Shown one piece after another: positions 45,938 through 54,699 of a DNA stretch of 64,000 nucleotides (positions are counted from its first letter, which is position 1; each line of letters begins with the position of its first letter). The notes under the pieces were generated by a model. That model saw only the letters and a list, made by a program, of their open reading frames with translations, ran no database searches and was not told where the DNA came from. This DNA is from Bacteroides sp. AN502(2024). GTDB lineage: Bacteria; Bacteroidota; Bacteroidia; Bacteroidales; Bacteroidaceae. The translations under genes and the position numbers were made by a program. The stretch lies in the NCBI RefSeq assembly GCF_041227145.1, contig NZ_JBGFSP010000003.1:248001-312000 (forward strand). Direction: 5' to 3'.

Positions 45938-46540
45938 TTATAAATTCAAGCACACTAGAATCAAAAGTACATCGGCTGATGTACTTGAATATTTAGTCAA
46001 GTAGGAACGAATCACTTTTAGAGAAAGAGAAATATGTTCTTGCACAGTATGAACAGAAACACCCAATGCTTCGGCTATTTCTTTATGCGACATCTGAAGC
46101 TCACGGCTCATTTTGAATACCTCACGCTGGCGGGGCGTTAATTGCTCCAATGCACGGGCAATAATCTCTTTCAAATCATTGAGCAGAACATAATTATTCG
46201 TTTCGTTTGTTGAATCAATCGCTTGAGAAAGAATCTGTTCTTTCAGATGATCTTCATTGGCCATGTCCCGCAATTGATTCAAAATACGATTGCGCACAAT
46301 AGTATAAAGATAGGAAGAAAAAGAGACTTCGGGATTGATGAAACGCCGAGTTTGCCAGACTACTGTAAATGCATCCTGGAAAATGTCTTCCGCAAATTCA
46401 CGGGACTTGACGAATTTCAGGGCGAAGTAAAGCAAACGATTTTTATAAGCGGCATAAAGTTCGCAAAAGGCCTCTTCATCTCCGTCTATCAGGCGAAGAA
46501 CTAATTCCCGATCATTTATAAGAGTGTCTGTTGCGTACAT
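45938..46540 (-). CDS. ECF sigma factor controlling the Sus-like locus
   Basis: A 200-residue sigma-70 family protein of the Bacteroidetes ECF type. Region 2: FCELYAAYKNRLLYFALKFV, AEDIFQDAFTVVWQTRR, FSSYLYTIVRNRILNQLRD. Region 4: LTPRQREVFKMSRELQMSHKEIAEALGVSVHTVQEHISLSLKVIRSYL. With the FecR protein 86 bases downstream and the STN-bearing SusC it forms a trans-envelope signalling set that should induce the transporter when substrate binds. A -7-like TACCTTTG lies at 46560-46567. Confidence 0.95.
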   Translation of the reverse strand: MYATDTLINDRELVLRLIDGDEEAFCELYAAYKNRLLYFALKFVKSREFAEDIFQDAFTVVWQTRRFINPEVSFSSYLYTIVRNRILNQLRDMANEDHLKEQILSQAIDSTNETNNYVLLNDLKEIIARALEQLTPRQREVFKMSRELQMSHKEIAEALGVSVHTVQEHISLSLKVIRSYLTKYSSTSADVLLILVCLNL

Positions 46541-46607
46541 ATTTTCTTTATTTTGGGTACAAAGGTATTGTTATGATGTTACAAACGTATGTATTTTTTC
46601 TGAAATA

Positions 46608-46649
46608 AAAAAATAAAAGCGATCTCACACTTTCGATGAGACCGCTTTT
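46608..46649 (-). terminator. Terminator downstream of dsbD
   Basis: AAAAGCGATCTCA (46615-46627) pairs with TGAGACCGCTTTT (46637-46649) with one mismatch; on the minus strand it is followed by ATTTTTTTATTTC. It ends the dsbD transcript 40 bases past its stop and separates it from the sigma factor gene. Confidence 0.82.
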
Positions 46650-46691
46650 ATTTTATCCATTATTCAAAACCGGACATTATCAGAGCAATCG

Positions 46692-48749
46692 TTATTTCCC
46701 TTTTTTATAATTCTCCAACCCCGTCTGTAAGAAATCGATATACTTGGAGATGTCCTCGTCATAAGCGTATGACTTGTTCAGCGGTTTGGCTTCATTGTCC
46801 AACAATACGTAGAAGGGTTGGGCATTGGCACCAAACTTCACACGTTGCAAATAACTCCACTTATCACCAATGGTACGCAGTTTGCGTTCGGTACCGTTTT
46901 CAACGACCGTGATAGGCTCAGGCAATGCTGTTTTCTCGTCTACATAAAGTGTAATCAATACGTAATCGTTATTAATCAAATCACTCACTTTCGGGTCTGT
47001 CCATACCGCTGCTTCCATCTTACGGCAGTTTACGCAACCATATCCGGTAAAATCGAGCATAACCGGTTTTCCATTCAGACGGGCATATTCCATTCCTAAA
47101 TCATAGTCATCGAATTTCGCGTGTACATCATTCTTATACAAATTGAAGTCTTGTGTCTGCATAGGCGGAGCAAATGCAGATACGGCTTTCAATGGTGCTC
47201 CCCACAAACCGGGAACCATATATACGGCAAATGCTAAAGAGATTAATGCCATAAAGAAGCGGGTTACTCCCACCTTATTATCATCGTCATCGTGCGGGAA
47301 CTTGATCTTGCCCAACAAGTAGAATCCAAGCATGGCAAAGATGACAATCCATAAAGCCAAGAATGTTTCGCGGTCAAGCAATCTCCAACCATAAGCCAAA
47401 TCAGCCACTGACAAGAATTTAAGCGCAAATGCCAATTCAAGGAAACCTAATGTAACCTTAATAACATTCATCCATCCACCAGACTTCGGCATCGATTTAA
47501 GCCAAGACGGGAACAAGGCGAAAAGCGTGAATGGCAACGCCAAAGCAATGGCAAATCCCAACATACCAATTGCCGGGGCAACTACACTTCCTGTTGTAGA
47601 CACTTGTACCAGCAGGAACCCGATAATCGGACCCGTACAAGAGAAAGATACCAATGAAAGTGTGAAAGCCATCAGGAAGATACTTAACAGTCCAGTCGTA
47701 GACTCAGCTTTGCTATCTACTGCATTCCCCCACTTCGACGGCAATCTGATTTCAAACGCTCCAAAGAATGAAGCAGCAAAGATCACCAGCATCAGGAAGA
47801 AGAGAATGTTGAAAATAGCATTAGTAGATAAAGCGTTTAATGCACTGGCACCGAAAATCAAGGTAATAGCCAAGCCCAATGCTACATAAATCACTACGAT
47901 AGATGCACCGTATGTCCATGCATCACGAATTCCTTTCTTTTTATCTTTGCTCCGTTTCAAGAAGAAACTGACTGTCATCGGAATAATCGGCCAAACACAA
48001 GGAGTAAACAAAGCCAACAATCCGCCTAGGAAACCTGTAATGAATATATATATCCAAGACATATCTTTCTGACCATGATCTTCTCCCAAGGCTTGTAAAT
48101 CGCTGATCACCGGTTTCCAAAGATCACCGGATGCAACAGTCGGCTGAATGTCCGTAGCAGTTTCCGTTGTAGTTGCAGGAACCTGTTCCACCAACACAGA
48201 AGAATCTTTCGCAGCAACAGGAACAGGCTCTTCTTTTGGCTTATCCACTACCTTCTGCTCCGGTTGCCCAGTTTTCGTTGCAGTAGCATTGCCGGCTTTC
48301 ACCTCTCCTGAAAACTTGAAAGGCACTTGGGTAGGAGGCAGACAACTCTCGTCATTACAAGCTCCATATTCCAGATAACCCTCAATTAGGTAAGCTCCAC
48401 CCGTGAATTTTACTTTCTGCACAAACTTCGCCGTGTTCTCGAAATAACGTACCTTCATTTCAAATAATTTATCGAAAGTAGATACTTCGTTGCCTACAGG
48501 CTTCAGTTTTCCAACAAGCTCGACACCGGATTTATTATCAACATTAAATGTTGCGGAAATAGGACCTCCATCTCCCAAATCGGTAGAATAAACATGCCAA
48601 CCCTTATCAATGGTAGCTGTAAACACCACCTCTGCCTCCGTATCGGAGAGAGGCGTCAACTCTGTTTTAAACTTTACAGGATCTTTGATCTGCGCTTGCA
48701 AAGCATATACAACAAAGCTTAAAAGCAGGAATAAAATTGTCTTTCTCAT
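46692..48749 (-). CDS. dsbD: Thiol:disulfide interchange protein DsbD
   Basis: DsbD carries electrons from cytosolic thioredoxin to periplasmic partners. The 685-residue protein has a signal peptide, an N-terminal DsbD-alpha-type domain (WHVYSTDLGDGGPISATF, YGACNDESCLPPTQVPF), an extended Pro/Thr/Glu linker, a CcdA-like membrane domain of about eight helices (FTPCVWPIIPMTVSFFLKRS and SFSCTGPIIGFLLVQ with its two Cys) and a C-terminal thioredoxin domain with FTGYGCVNCRKMEAAVW. All three Cys pairs are present. It is followed upstream on the strand by a small Dabb gene 15 bases away. Confidence 0.94.
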   Translation of the reverse strand: MRKTILFLLLSFVVYALQAQIKDPVKFKTELTPLSDTEAEVVFTATIDKGWHVYSTDLGDGGPISATFNVDNKSGVELVGKLKPVGNEVSTFDKLFEMKVRYFENTAKFVQKVKFTGGAYLIEGYLEYGACNDESCLPPTQVPFKFSGEVKAGNATATKTGQPEQKVVDKPKEEPVPVAAKDSSVLVEQVPATTTETATDIQPTVASGDLWKPVISDLQALGEDHGQKDMSWIYIFITGFLGGLLALFTPCVWPIIPMTVSFFLKRSKDKKKGIRDAWTYGASIVVIYVALGLAITLIFGASALNALSTNAIFNILFFLMLVIFAASFFGAFEIRLPSKWGNAVDSKAESTTGLLSIFLMAFTLSLVSFSCTGPIIGFLLVQVSTTGSVVAPAIGMLGFAIALALPFTLFALFPSWLKSMPKSGGWMNVIKVTLGFLELAFALKFLSVADLAYGWRLLDRETFLALWIVIFAMLGFYLLGKIKFPHDDDDNKVGVTRFFMALISLAFAVYMVPGLWGAPLKAVSAFAPPMQTQDFNLYKNDVHAKFDDYDLGMEYARLNGKPVMLDFTGYGCVNCRKMEAAVWTDPKVSDLINNDYVLITLYVDEKTALPEPITVVENGTERKLRTIGDKWSYLQRVKFGANAQPFYVLLDNEAKPLNKSYAYDEDISKYIDFLQTGLENYKKGK

Positions 48750-48764
48750 CTTTATTATCGGATT

Positions 48765-49064
48765 TTATAATTCATAGTCTACACATGCACGTTTTTCTTT
48801 CGTTTCAGCTAAAATCTTGCCGGCAGCGACATGGTCAGGATGTGTTGCGTAAAATTTCACATCTTCCAATGTATCAAATTCACTGTAAAGAGCAATATTC
48901 CATGCTTCGCCGGGATTGATATTCAATCCGACTTCTACCTTGCGAATGACAGGAATTTTGGCAGGAAGAGCTTCGATCGCTTCCTTGAATTTAGTCATGA
49001 CTATCCGTTTCTCTTCAGCAGGAACTTCGTCTTTTAACTTAAATAATACAATGTGTTTTACCAT
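48765..49064 (-). CDS. Dabb (stress-responsive alpha/beta barrel) domain protein
   Basis: A 99-residue dimeric ferredoxin-like barrel protein. MVKHIVLFKLKDEVPAEEK, EVGLNINPGEAWNIALYSEFDTLEDVKFYATHPDHVAAGK is the family pattern, with the conserved H-P-x-H. Dabb proteins bind small ligands or act as minor cyclases and oxygenases; the role here is unknown. It lies just upstream of dsbD on the same strand and may be cotranscribed with it. Confidence 0.87.
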   Translation of the reverse strand: MVKHIVLFKLKDEVPAEEKRIVMTKFKEAIEALPAKIPVIRKVEVGLNINPGEAWNIALYSEFDTLEDVKFYATHPDHVAAGKILAETKEKRACVDYEL

Positions 49065-49067
49065 TAC

Positions 49068-49099
49068 GTTGTTATTTTAATGAATTGTTTCTATATTTG
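49068..49099 (+). promoter_or_regulatory. udk promoter
   Basis: GTTG (49068-49071) and TATATTTG (49092-49099) are 20 bases apart and fit the -33/-7 pattern, giving a leader of about 70 bases before the ATG at 49178. Confidence 0.55.
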
Positions 49100-49177
49100 T
49101 CTGGCTAAAGACTTTAGCACATTAGATTAATAATTATGCAAAATTACTTCATTTAATTCAAATATACATTTAAAGAA

Positions 49178-49789
49178 ATGTTAATTATAGGAATAGCAGG
49201 TGGAACGGGATCCGGAAAAACCACCGTTGTACGGAAAATTATAGAAAGCCTCCCAGCAGGGGAAGTTGTACTCTTGCCACAAGATTCATACTACAAGGAC
49301 AGTAGCCATGTGCCGGTTGAAGAACGCCAGAATATCAATTTTGACCATCCGGACGCTTTTGAATGGAGTCTGCTTTCCAAGCATATTATGACGCTAAAAG
49401 AAGGAAAGAGCATCGAACAGCCTACCTATTCTTATCTCACATGTACCCGTCAGCCCGAAACGATTCACATCGAACCTCGTGAAGTGGTTATCATTGAAGG
49501 GATCCTTGCCTTATGTGACAAAAAGTTACGCAATATGATGGACCTCAAAATATTTGTTGATGCCGATCCTGACGAACGTCTGATACGTGTTATCCAAAGA
49601 GATGTTATCGAACGGGGACGTACTGCCGAAGCTGTCATGGAACGCTATACGCGGATTTTAAAGCCTATGCACCTGCAATTTATCGAACCTTGCAAACGAT
49701 ATGCCGACCTTATTATACCGGAAGGAGGCAATAATAAGATAGCTATTGACATACTGACCATGTACATCAAGAAGCACCTTAAACATTAA
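49178..49789 (+). CDS. udk: Uridine kinase
   Basis: Phosphorylates uridine and cytidine to their monophosphates in pyrimidine salvage. The 203-residue protein has the P-loop GIAGGTGSGKTTVVRKI at the N-terminus, LPQDSYYKD, NFDHPDAFEW, the segment VVIIEGILAL, and RLIRVIQRDVIERGRT. The length and motifs match bacterial Udk. The gene is 23 bases upstream of the lytic transglycosylase gene. Confidence 0.94.
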   Translation: MLIIGIAGGTGSGKTTVVRKIIESLPAGEVVLLPQDSYYKDSSHVPVEERQNINFDHPDAFEWSLLSKHIMTLKEGKSIEQPTYSYLTCTRQPETIHIEPREVVIIEGILALCDKKLRNMMDLKIFVDADPDERLIRVIQRDVIERGRTAEAVMERYTRILKPMHLQFIEPCKRYADLIIPEGGNNKIAIDILTMYIKKHLKH

Positions 49790-49812
49790 AATTATAAATT
49801 AAAAATCAAAGA

Positions 49813-51204
49813 ATGAGTGTCAAAACACTGAGTATTCCTTTATTCTTTATTTTATTTTGTTGTATGCTCGGATGCCGGAATAAGTATCACAACAAGATGA
49901 ACGAAACTGCGTATGATCTTCCACAAATAAAAGATAGTGGTGAACTCGTTGTATTGACATTATATAGCTCCACTTCCTATTTCATTTATCGGGGACAAGA
50001 AATGGGATTCCAGTATGAACTTAGTGAACAGTTCGCCAAAAGTTTAGGACTGAAGCTTAGATTTGAAGTAGCCAATAACGTTGATGAACTGATCCAAAAA
50101 TTACTGGCAGGCGAAGGGGACATGATTGCCTACAATCTGCCCGTCACTAAAAAATGGAAAGACAGTCTTCTTTATTGTGGTGAAGATATCATCACTCATC
50201 AGGTAATCGTTCAACAAGGAAGAGGGAAACAGAAGCCTTTAAAAGATGTAACCGAACTGATCGGAAAAGATATATACGTAAAACCTGGAAAATATTACGA
50301 CCGCCTTGTCAATCTGAACAGCGAATTAGGAGAAGGTATCCGGATTCATGAAGTCACCAACGACAGTATCACCATTGAGGACTTGATTACACAAGTGGCG
50401 CAAGGAAAAATTTCATATACGGTGGCCGACAATAATTTGGCAAAACTGAATAAGACTTATTATCCCAGTTTAAATATCGACCTGTCCATCAGCTTCGACC
50501 AACGATCTTCGTGGGCGGTACGAAAAAGTAGTCCCGAACTGGCAGCCGCAGCTACTAAATGGCATCAAGAAAACATGACTTCTCCTGCCTATACAGCCAG
50601 TATGAAACGCTATTTCGAAAATAGTAAAATGATGCACCACTCTCCTATTCTTTCATTGAAAGAGGGAAAAATATCTCATTATGATGATTTATTCAGAAAG
50701 TATGCCGAAAATATCGGATGGGATTGGCGTATGCTAGCATCACTGGCTTATACTGAATCTAATTTCGACACCACAGCTGTATCTTGGGCAGGTGCCAAAG
50801 GGCTCATGCAGTTAATGCCTGCCACCGCCCGGGCAATGGGAGTACCACCCGGCAAGGAACAGAATCCGGAGGAAAGTGTGAAAGCGGCTATTAAATATAT
50901 CGCTGCCACCGACCGCAGTTTCAGCATGATTCCTGACAAACAGGAACGACTAAACTTCATTTTGGCATCTTATAATGCCGGTTTAGGGCATATATATGAT
51001 GCAATGGCTCTAGCTGAAAAATATGGGAAAAACAAACTGGTTTGGAAAGATAATGTAGAAAACTTCATCTTGCTCAAAAGTAATGAAGAATACTTCACCG
51101 ATCCCGTCTGTAAAAACGGATATTTCCGTGGTATCGAGACTTGCAAATTCGTTCGTGATATTATGTCTCGCTACGAATCCTACAAAAGGAAAATCAAAGC
51201 ATGA
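49813..51204 (+). CDS. MltF-like membrane-bound lytic transglycosylase with solute-binding domain
   Basis: A 463-residue lipoprotein (lipobox CMLGC, Cys18). The first half is a family 3 solute-binding domain (SGELVVLTLYSSTSYFIYRGQEMGFQYELSEQFAKSLG, about residues 35-270), the second half an SLT domain with catalytic Glu in LAYTESNFDTTAVSWAGAKGLMQLMPATARAMG and a later ASYNAGLGHIYDA. This is the MltF layout; the enzyme cleaves peptidoglycan and the sensor domain modulates it. It ends with the strong terminator at 51277-51323, after which insertion sequences begin. Confidence 0.9.
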   Translation: MSVKTLSIPLFFILFCCMLGCRNKYHNKMNETAYDLPQIKDSGELVVLTLYSSTSYFIYRGQEMGFQYELSEQFAKSLGLKLRFEVANNVDELIQKLLAGEGDMIAYNLPVTKKWKDSLLYCGEDIITHQVIVQQGRGKQKPLKDVTELIGKDIYVKPGKYYDRLVNLNSELGEGIRIHEVTNDSITIEDLITQVAQGKISYTVADNNLAKLNKTYYPSLNIDLSISFDQRSSWAVRKSSPELAAAATKWHQENMTSPAYTASMKRYFENSKMMHHSPILSLKEGKISHYDDLFRKYAENIGWDWRMLASLAYTESNFDTTAVSWAGAKGLMQLMPATARAMGVPPGKEQNPEESVKAAIKYIAATDRSFSMIPDKQERLNFILASYNAGLGHIYDAMALAEKYGKNKLVWKDNVENFILLKSNEEYFTDPVCKNGYFRGIETCKFVRDIMSRYESYKRKIKA

Positions 51205-51276
51205 GATAAATCAGACTGTTTCTATTCCTTTATCAAATAAGCACACACAGGGACATTCATTAAATATTATAAAATG

Positions 51277-51323
51277 AGCCAACTAATTCATACACAAATT
51301 ATTGCGAATTAGTTGGCTTTTTA
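51277..51323 (+). terminator. Terminator after the lytic transglycosylase gene
   Basis: AGCCAACTAATTC (51277-51289) and GAATTAGTTGGCT (51306-51318) pair perfectly over 13 bases and are followed by TTTTTAG, a strong Rho-independent terminator marking the border of the insertion sequence cluster. Confidence 0.9.
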
Positions 51324-51337
51324 GTATCTTTAGGTAT

Positions 51338-51374
51338 TCCCCCGAAAACAAGGTTTGACGGCCCAAACGGGGGA
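51338..51374 (+). promoter_or_regulatory. Hairpin in the leader of the IS1182-like transposase
   Basis: TTCCCCCG and CGGGGGAA (within 51338-51374) form an eight-base GC-rich stem about 20 bases before the transposase ATG. Such hairpins often hide the start site of transposases from read-through transcripts. Function is inferred. Confidence 0.4.
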
Positions 51375-51391
51375 AATTCCCCAACTAAGAT

Positions 51392-52750
51392 ATGGCTAAG
51401 ATACAAAAAATTTCAGAAATCCACCCAACTTTGGGCTTTACAGAATTTGATATTCTGGAAAAATACCGCAAGAGTTTTCATGAGAGTGAGCTTGGCAGGC
51501 TTCATTCGGTCTTTCCATTTGATCGTATGGCAAAAGCCGCAGGCCTGTCTGAACAACGTTTGGGCCGCAGGAACATATTCAGTCCTTCCGCAAAGATCGC
51601 CCTTATGGTCCTGAAGGCATACACCGGATTCTCCGACAGGAAACTGGTGGAACATCTGAACGGGAACATACACTACCAGATGTTCTGTGGCATCATGATC
51701 CCCCCGTCCCTTCCCATAACCAACTTCAAGATAGTCAGTGCCATCCGTAATGAGATAGCATCCCGCCTTGACATTGATTCCTTCCAGGAGATCCTGGCTT
51801 CACACTGGAAACCTTATCTTGATAACCTTCACGTCTGCATGACCGATGCCACATGCTATGAGAGCCACATGCGTTTTCCTACGGACATGAAACTCCTTTG
51901 GGAAAGCATCGAATGGCTCTACAGTCATATATGCCGGCATTGCAGGGATCTGGGCATAAGGCGTCCGCGCAACAAATACAGGAATGTGGCGGAATCCTAT
52001 CTGTCCTACTGCAAGAAAAGAAAGAGGAGAGCTTCAAGGACAAGAATGCTTAAGCGCCGTATGATCAAGCTTCTTGAAAAGCTCCTCAGTCAAAGGGATG
52101 GGCTCCATAGCGAGTACGGTGCTTTACTCCGATATACACAGGATTACCATAAGCGTCTTTCCATCATCAGAAAGGTGCTTGTACAGGAAAAGGAAATGTT
52201 TGAAGGGCGAAAAGTCAGTGACCGCATCATCAGCATCGACCGTCATTATGTACGTCCCATCGTCAGAGGCAAGGAAACCAAGTCCGTCGAGTTCGGTGCA
52301 AAGGTCAATAATATACAGATAGACGGCATATCGTTCATCGAACACCTCTCGTTCAAGGCTTTCAATGAGGGGATACGCTTGAAGGACTGTATCCGTATGC
52401 AGCAGAAGCTGATGAATGTAAGGGTAAGATGTGTGGCTGCCGATTCCATATATGCCAATAATGCCAACAGAAAGTTCTGTACTAAATATGGGATATCCAC
52501 ATCCTTTGTGCGCAAGGGAAGGGAGGGCAAAGATGAGCCTTTGAGGAAGCTGCTTAGAAGCGAACTCTCAAAAGAAAGGGCCACACGGCTTGAAGGAAGC
52601 TTCGGCACTCAAAAGCAACATTACTCGCTCGCAAGGATAAAGGCAAGGAACAAGAAGACGGAAATCCTGTGGATTTTCTTCGGAATACATACAGCAAATG
52701 CCATACTGGTGATTGACAAGATCAGGAACAGAACGGGGAAAGCTGCATGA
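51392..52750 (+). CDS. IS1182-like (DDE) transposase
   Basis: A 452-residue transposase with an N-terminal DUF772-type domain (FPFDRMAKAAGLSEQRLGRRNIFS, LMVLKAYTGFSDRKLVEHL) and a DDE core (CMTDATCYESHMRFPTD, CVAADSIYANNANRKFC, and the Glu-containing ATRLEGSFGTQKQHYSLARIKARN). It resembles the IS1182/IS5-group elements of Bacteroides. The gene is complete and clearly more GC-rich than its surroundings. Terminal inverted repeats could not be identified; the ISAon1-like element begins only 69 bases downstream and may have replaced its right end. Confidence 0.82.
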   Translation: MAKIQKISEIHPTLGFTEFDILEKYRKSFHESELGRLHSVFPFDRMAKAAGLSEQRLGRRNIFSPSAKIALMVLKAYTGFSDRKLVEHLNGNIHYQMFCGIMIPPSLPITNFKIVSAIRNEIASRLDIDSFQEILASHWKPYLDNLHVCMTDATCYESHMRFPTDMKLLWESIEWLYSHICRHCRDLGIRRPRNKYRNVAESYLSYCKKRKRRASRTRMLKRRMIKLLEKLLSQRDGLHSEYGALLRYTQDYHKRLSIIRKVLVQEKEMFEGRKVSDRIISIDRHYVRPIVRGKETKSVEFGAKVNNIQIDGISFIEHLSFKAFNEGIRLKDCIRMQQKLMNVRVRCVAADSIYANNANRKFCTKYGISTSFVRKGREGKDEPLRKLLRSELSKERATRLEGSFGTQKQHYSLARIKARNKKTEILWIFFGIHTANAILVIDKIRNRTGKAA

Positions 52751-52819
52751 TATGAGTTTACTGAAAGAATCAGAAGAGGTCAGAAGACTTCTTCCGGAAC
52801 TTCATGTATTGTCAGATAA

Positions 52820-52863
52820 GGGGTCACCGGTAAAGTCTTGTGGGGTCATCGATAAAATCCTGT
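52820..52863 (+). repeat. Tandem 22-bp terminal repeats of the ISAon1-like element
   Basis: Two adjacent 22-base units start at 52820 (GGGGTCACCGGTAAAGTC...) and 52842 (GGGGTCATCGATAAAATC...). They match at 17 of 22 positions, and both resemble the single terminus at the other end of the element. They may be paired transposase-binding sites. Confidence 0.7.
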
Positions 52864-52867
52864 GGTT

Positions 52868-53851
52868 TTATGCATAAATTTTAGTTAGTCTATACAAGAA
52901 AAAGGGTATGTCTATAACCCCTCTAAGTTGTGCTCTGAACTGTTTAACTTTCGCATTAAATGATTCTGCAGCAGCATTTGATGCCCTATTAATATAGAAG
53001 TTTAGTATCTGCTCACTTCTGTCATATAATGTAGCAGCTATTGTGTTAAACGAGTCAAATCCAGATTGTTCTACTTCTTGATACCACTTCGCTAAATTGG
53101 TTCTTGCTCCTGCCTTTATCGATCGTTTATTAAAAATCATTCTTAAAGAATGACTAAGTGAATATGCCCGTTTAATATCCGGATATTCTCTGAATAAGAC
53201 TGTAGCTCTGAGCTTCTGTGCTTCAGTCCATTTTTCAGCAGATTTGAAAAGCAGATACCGGCTCCTTGCCAATAATTCCTTGCGTGTATCACCATTCTCA
53301 AAGGTAAAAGGGGTATATTTCTTTTTCAGACCTTTAGCTTCCTGCCTGACATCAGTCTCTTCTTGTATAGCTTCCCAACGGTGTCCGATTCTAATTTCCT
53401 GTACAGCATCACACGCCAGCTTTTGAATATGGAAGCGATCTATCACACGGATAGCCGAGGTGAAACATCTGCGAACGATCTTGCGCATACTTTCTGACAA
53501 ATCAAGAGTGACCTCCCGCACCATCCGAAGTGCTTCTTCAGGGATTTGTTCTAGCACAGCTATGACATCGTCAGCCTTGGTACCCTTGACAATAGCCACG
53601 ATAGCACCTTTACCACCGTGTGCCTCTCTGTTGATGATTATAGTATATAACTCACCATTAGAAAGGGAAGTTTCATCAATACTCAAGTACGGTCCCAGGT
53701 TCTCGGAAAACAGCAGCCAGTTTGCGGCATGGGACAGTTGATCCCACATGCGGTAGTCACTTAGATACTCTTTATATTGCCGCTCAAACTGATCACCGTC
53801 AATATGATAATAACGTTCAAGAGAGCGGGCCGTAATCGGGTATTTCTCCAA
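52868..53851 (-). CDS. ISAon1-family transposase, catalytic part
   Basis: A 327-residue DDE transposase of the ISL3-related ISAon1 group: LGPYLSIDETSLSNGELYTI (first Asp), MRKIVRRCFTSAIRVIDRFHIQKLACDAV (second Asp, D-R-F-H) and the Glu in ASNAAAESFNAKVKQFRAQLRG. The frame has no ATG at its start; it opens with TTG at 53851 inside the end of the N-terminal frame and is displaced +1 relative to it. Translation probably depends on frameshifting near TTTTTTAAAAGG or on coupling from the first frame. Confidence 0.83.
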   Translation of the reverse strand: MEKYPITARSLERYYHIDGDQFERQYKEYLSDYRMWDQLSHAANWLLFSENLGPYLSIDETSLSNGELYTIIINREAHGGKGAIVAIVKGTKADDVIAVLEQIPEEALRMVREVTLDLSESMRKIVRRCFTSAIRVIDRFHIQKLACDAVQEIRIGHRWEAIQEETDVRQEAKGLKKKYTPFTFENGDTRKELLARSRYLLFKSAEKWTEAQKLRATVLFREYPDIKRAYSLSHSLRMIFNKRSIKAGARTNLAKWYQEVEQSGFDSFNTIAATLYDRSEQILNFYINRASNAAAESFNAKVKQFRAQLRGVIDIPFFLYRLTKIYA

Positions 53852-54203
53852 GCAATCCTTTTAAAAAAGACGCGAATTCTTTTGAATGTCGCGTTCCCTG
53901 AGCGGTAAGCTCAAAAGTGTTACAGATGATAGAACCAGTTTCCTTGTCGAGCCATTTACGACGCCGTACACATAAGCTTACCTTACGGTCACGGATAGGA
54001 AAATCACGAATATAAACCGGAGGAAGAAAACCTTTGGACTCTAAAGAGTGAACCCTAGAGGACAAGGGAGGAAGATTTTGCTCATCTAAATGAATGGTTA
54101 ACATTTCAGCGGTGTTCTCTATTTTAACAATATCAAAACACTCCAACAGGTCAGCTGGGAGTATGAAGCGAGCAAGAACTAAAAGAGTATCGTAACTAGT
54201 CAT
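53817..54203 (-). CDS. ISAon1-family transposase, N-terminal region protein
   Basis: A 128-residue protein (MTSYDTLLVLARFILPADLL to GLLGEIPDYGPLS) matching the separate N-terminal protein found in ISAon1-type elements, with a basic DNA-binding stretch VYIRDFPIRDRKVSLCVRRRKW. Its 3' end overlaps the catalytic frame by 35 bases. Confidence 0.8.
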   Translation of the reverse strand: MTSYDTLLVLARFILPADLLECFDIVKIENTAEMLTIHLDEQNLPPLSSRVHSLESKGFLPPVYIRDFPIRDRKVSLCVRRRKWLDKETGSIICNTFELTAQGTRHSKEFASFLKGLLGEIPDYGPLS

Positions 54204-54271
54204 AAGAGTTTTTTGAAGGCAAAGATAAGAATTGGAGAGAAGAAGACCACATGATTTTACCGGTGAACCCC

Positions 54272-54594
54272 AATAGGTCTCAAATTCATAAAATCACCCT
54301 CATTACAATAAACTGCATTCCAAAAGATTGAACACAAAACTTAAGGAGTGCAGTTCATTCATGTAGTGAGGATGATCTCCCGTTTTAAAGAATTCCTGAA
54401 AATATTTATTTTCTCAGTATTAGATAGACTATTTGGGTAGAACAATCTAATATATATAAGCCAGAAAAAACTCAAAAGAAAAATCCTCTAATTAGTTTCA
54501 AAGGAAAAATCGACCTAATTATTTAAATTATTAGCATTACTTTTCCATCCTGAAGAGTAATAGAACCCTTATGCCTAATTGAATAATTTTGAAG
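54272..54594. other. Non-coding AT-rich region right of the ISAon1-like element
   Basis: No gene is visible. Imperfect inverted arms, CCTCATTACAATAAACTGCA (from 54298) against the reverse complement of 54344-54371, form a long mismatched hairpin that could be a terminator or the end of a lost element. The rest is AT-rich and unremarkable up to the inverted repeat at 54595. Confidence 0.4.
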
Positions 54595-54616
54595 AAGTCG
54601 TAATAGGACTTGGTAT
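54595..54616 (+). repeat. Left inverted repeat of a putative invertible promoter segment
   Basis: The 22 bases end in GTAATAGGACTTGGTAT (54600-54616) preceded by AAGTC. The reverse complement occurs at 57811-57832 with one mismatch. No other copy was noticed in the window. Size and position upstream of a Sus operon fit the recombination sites of Bacteroides invertible promoters. Confidence 0.7.
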
Positions 54617-54699
54617 TTTTATACCCAAAAGTATATTTTCTACTGTTCCCATAGGTTATTCAAAGGCTATTAAGTATATATTTTATTGCATGTGCGATG

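Larger units (their letters stand above)
52820..54271 (-). mobile_element. ISAon1/ISL3-like insertion sequence
   Basis: The left end GGGGTCACCGGTAAAGTC (from 52820) and the reverse complement of the right end, GGGGTTCACCGGTAAAATC (ending 54271), are imperfect inverted repeats bounding 1452 bp. Two transposase frames lie between them on the minus strand. The left terminus is followed at once by a diverged second copy of itself (52842-52863). No clear target duplication was found, so the element or its surroundings may have been rearranged. Confidence 0.78.

Noticed and set aside
54298..54371. Inverted arms near 54.3 kb as the invertible-promoter repeats
   Set aside because: The arms are only about 20 bases apart with several mismatches, so they form a hairpin rather than bracket a promoter segment.
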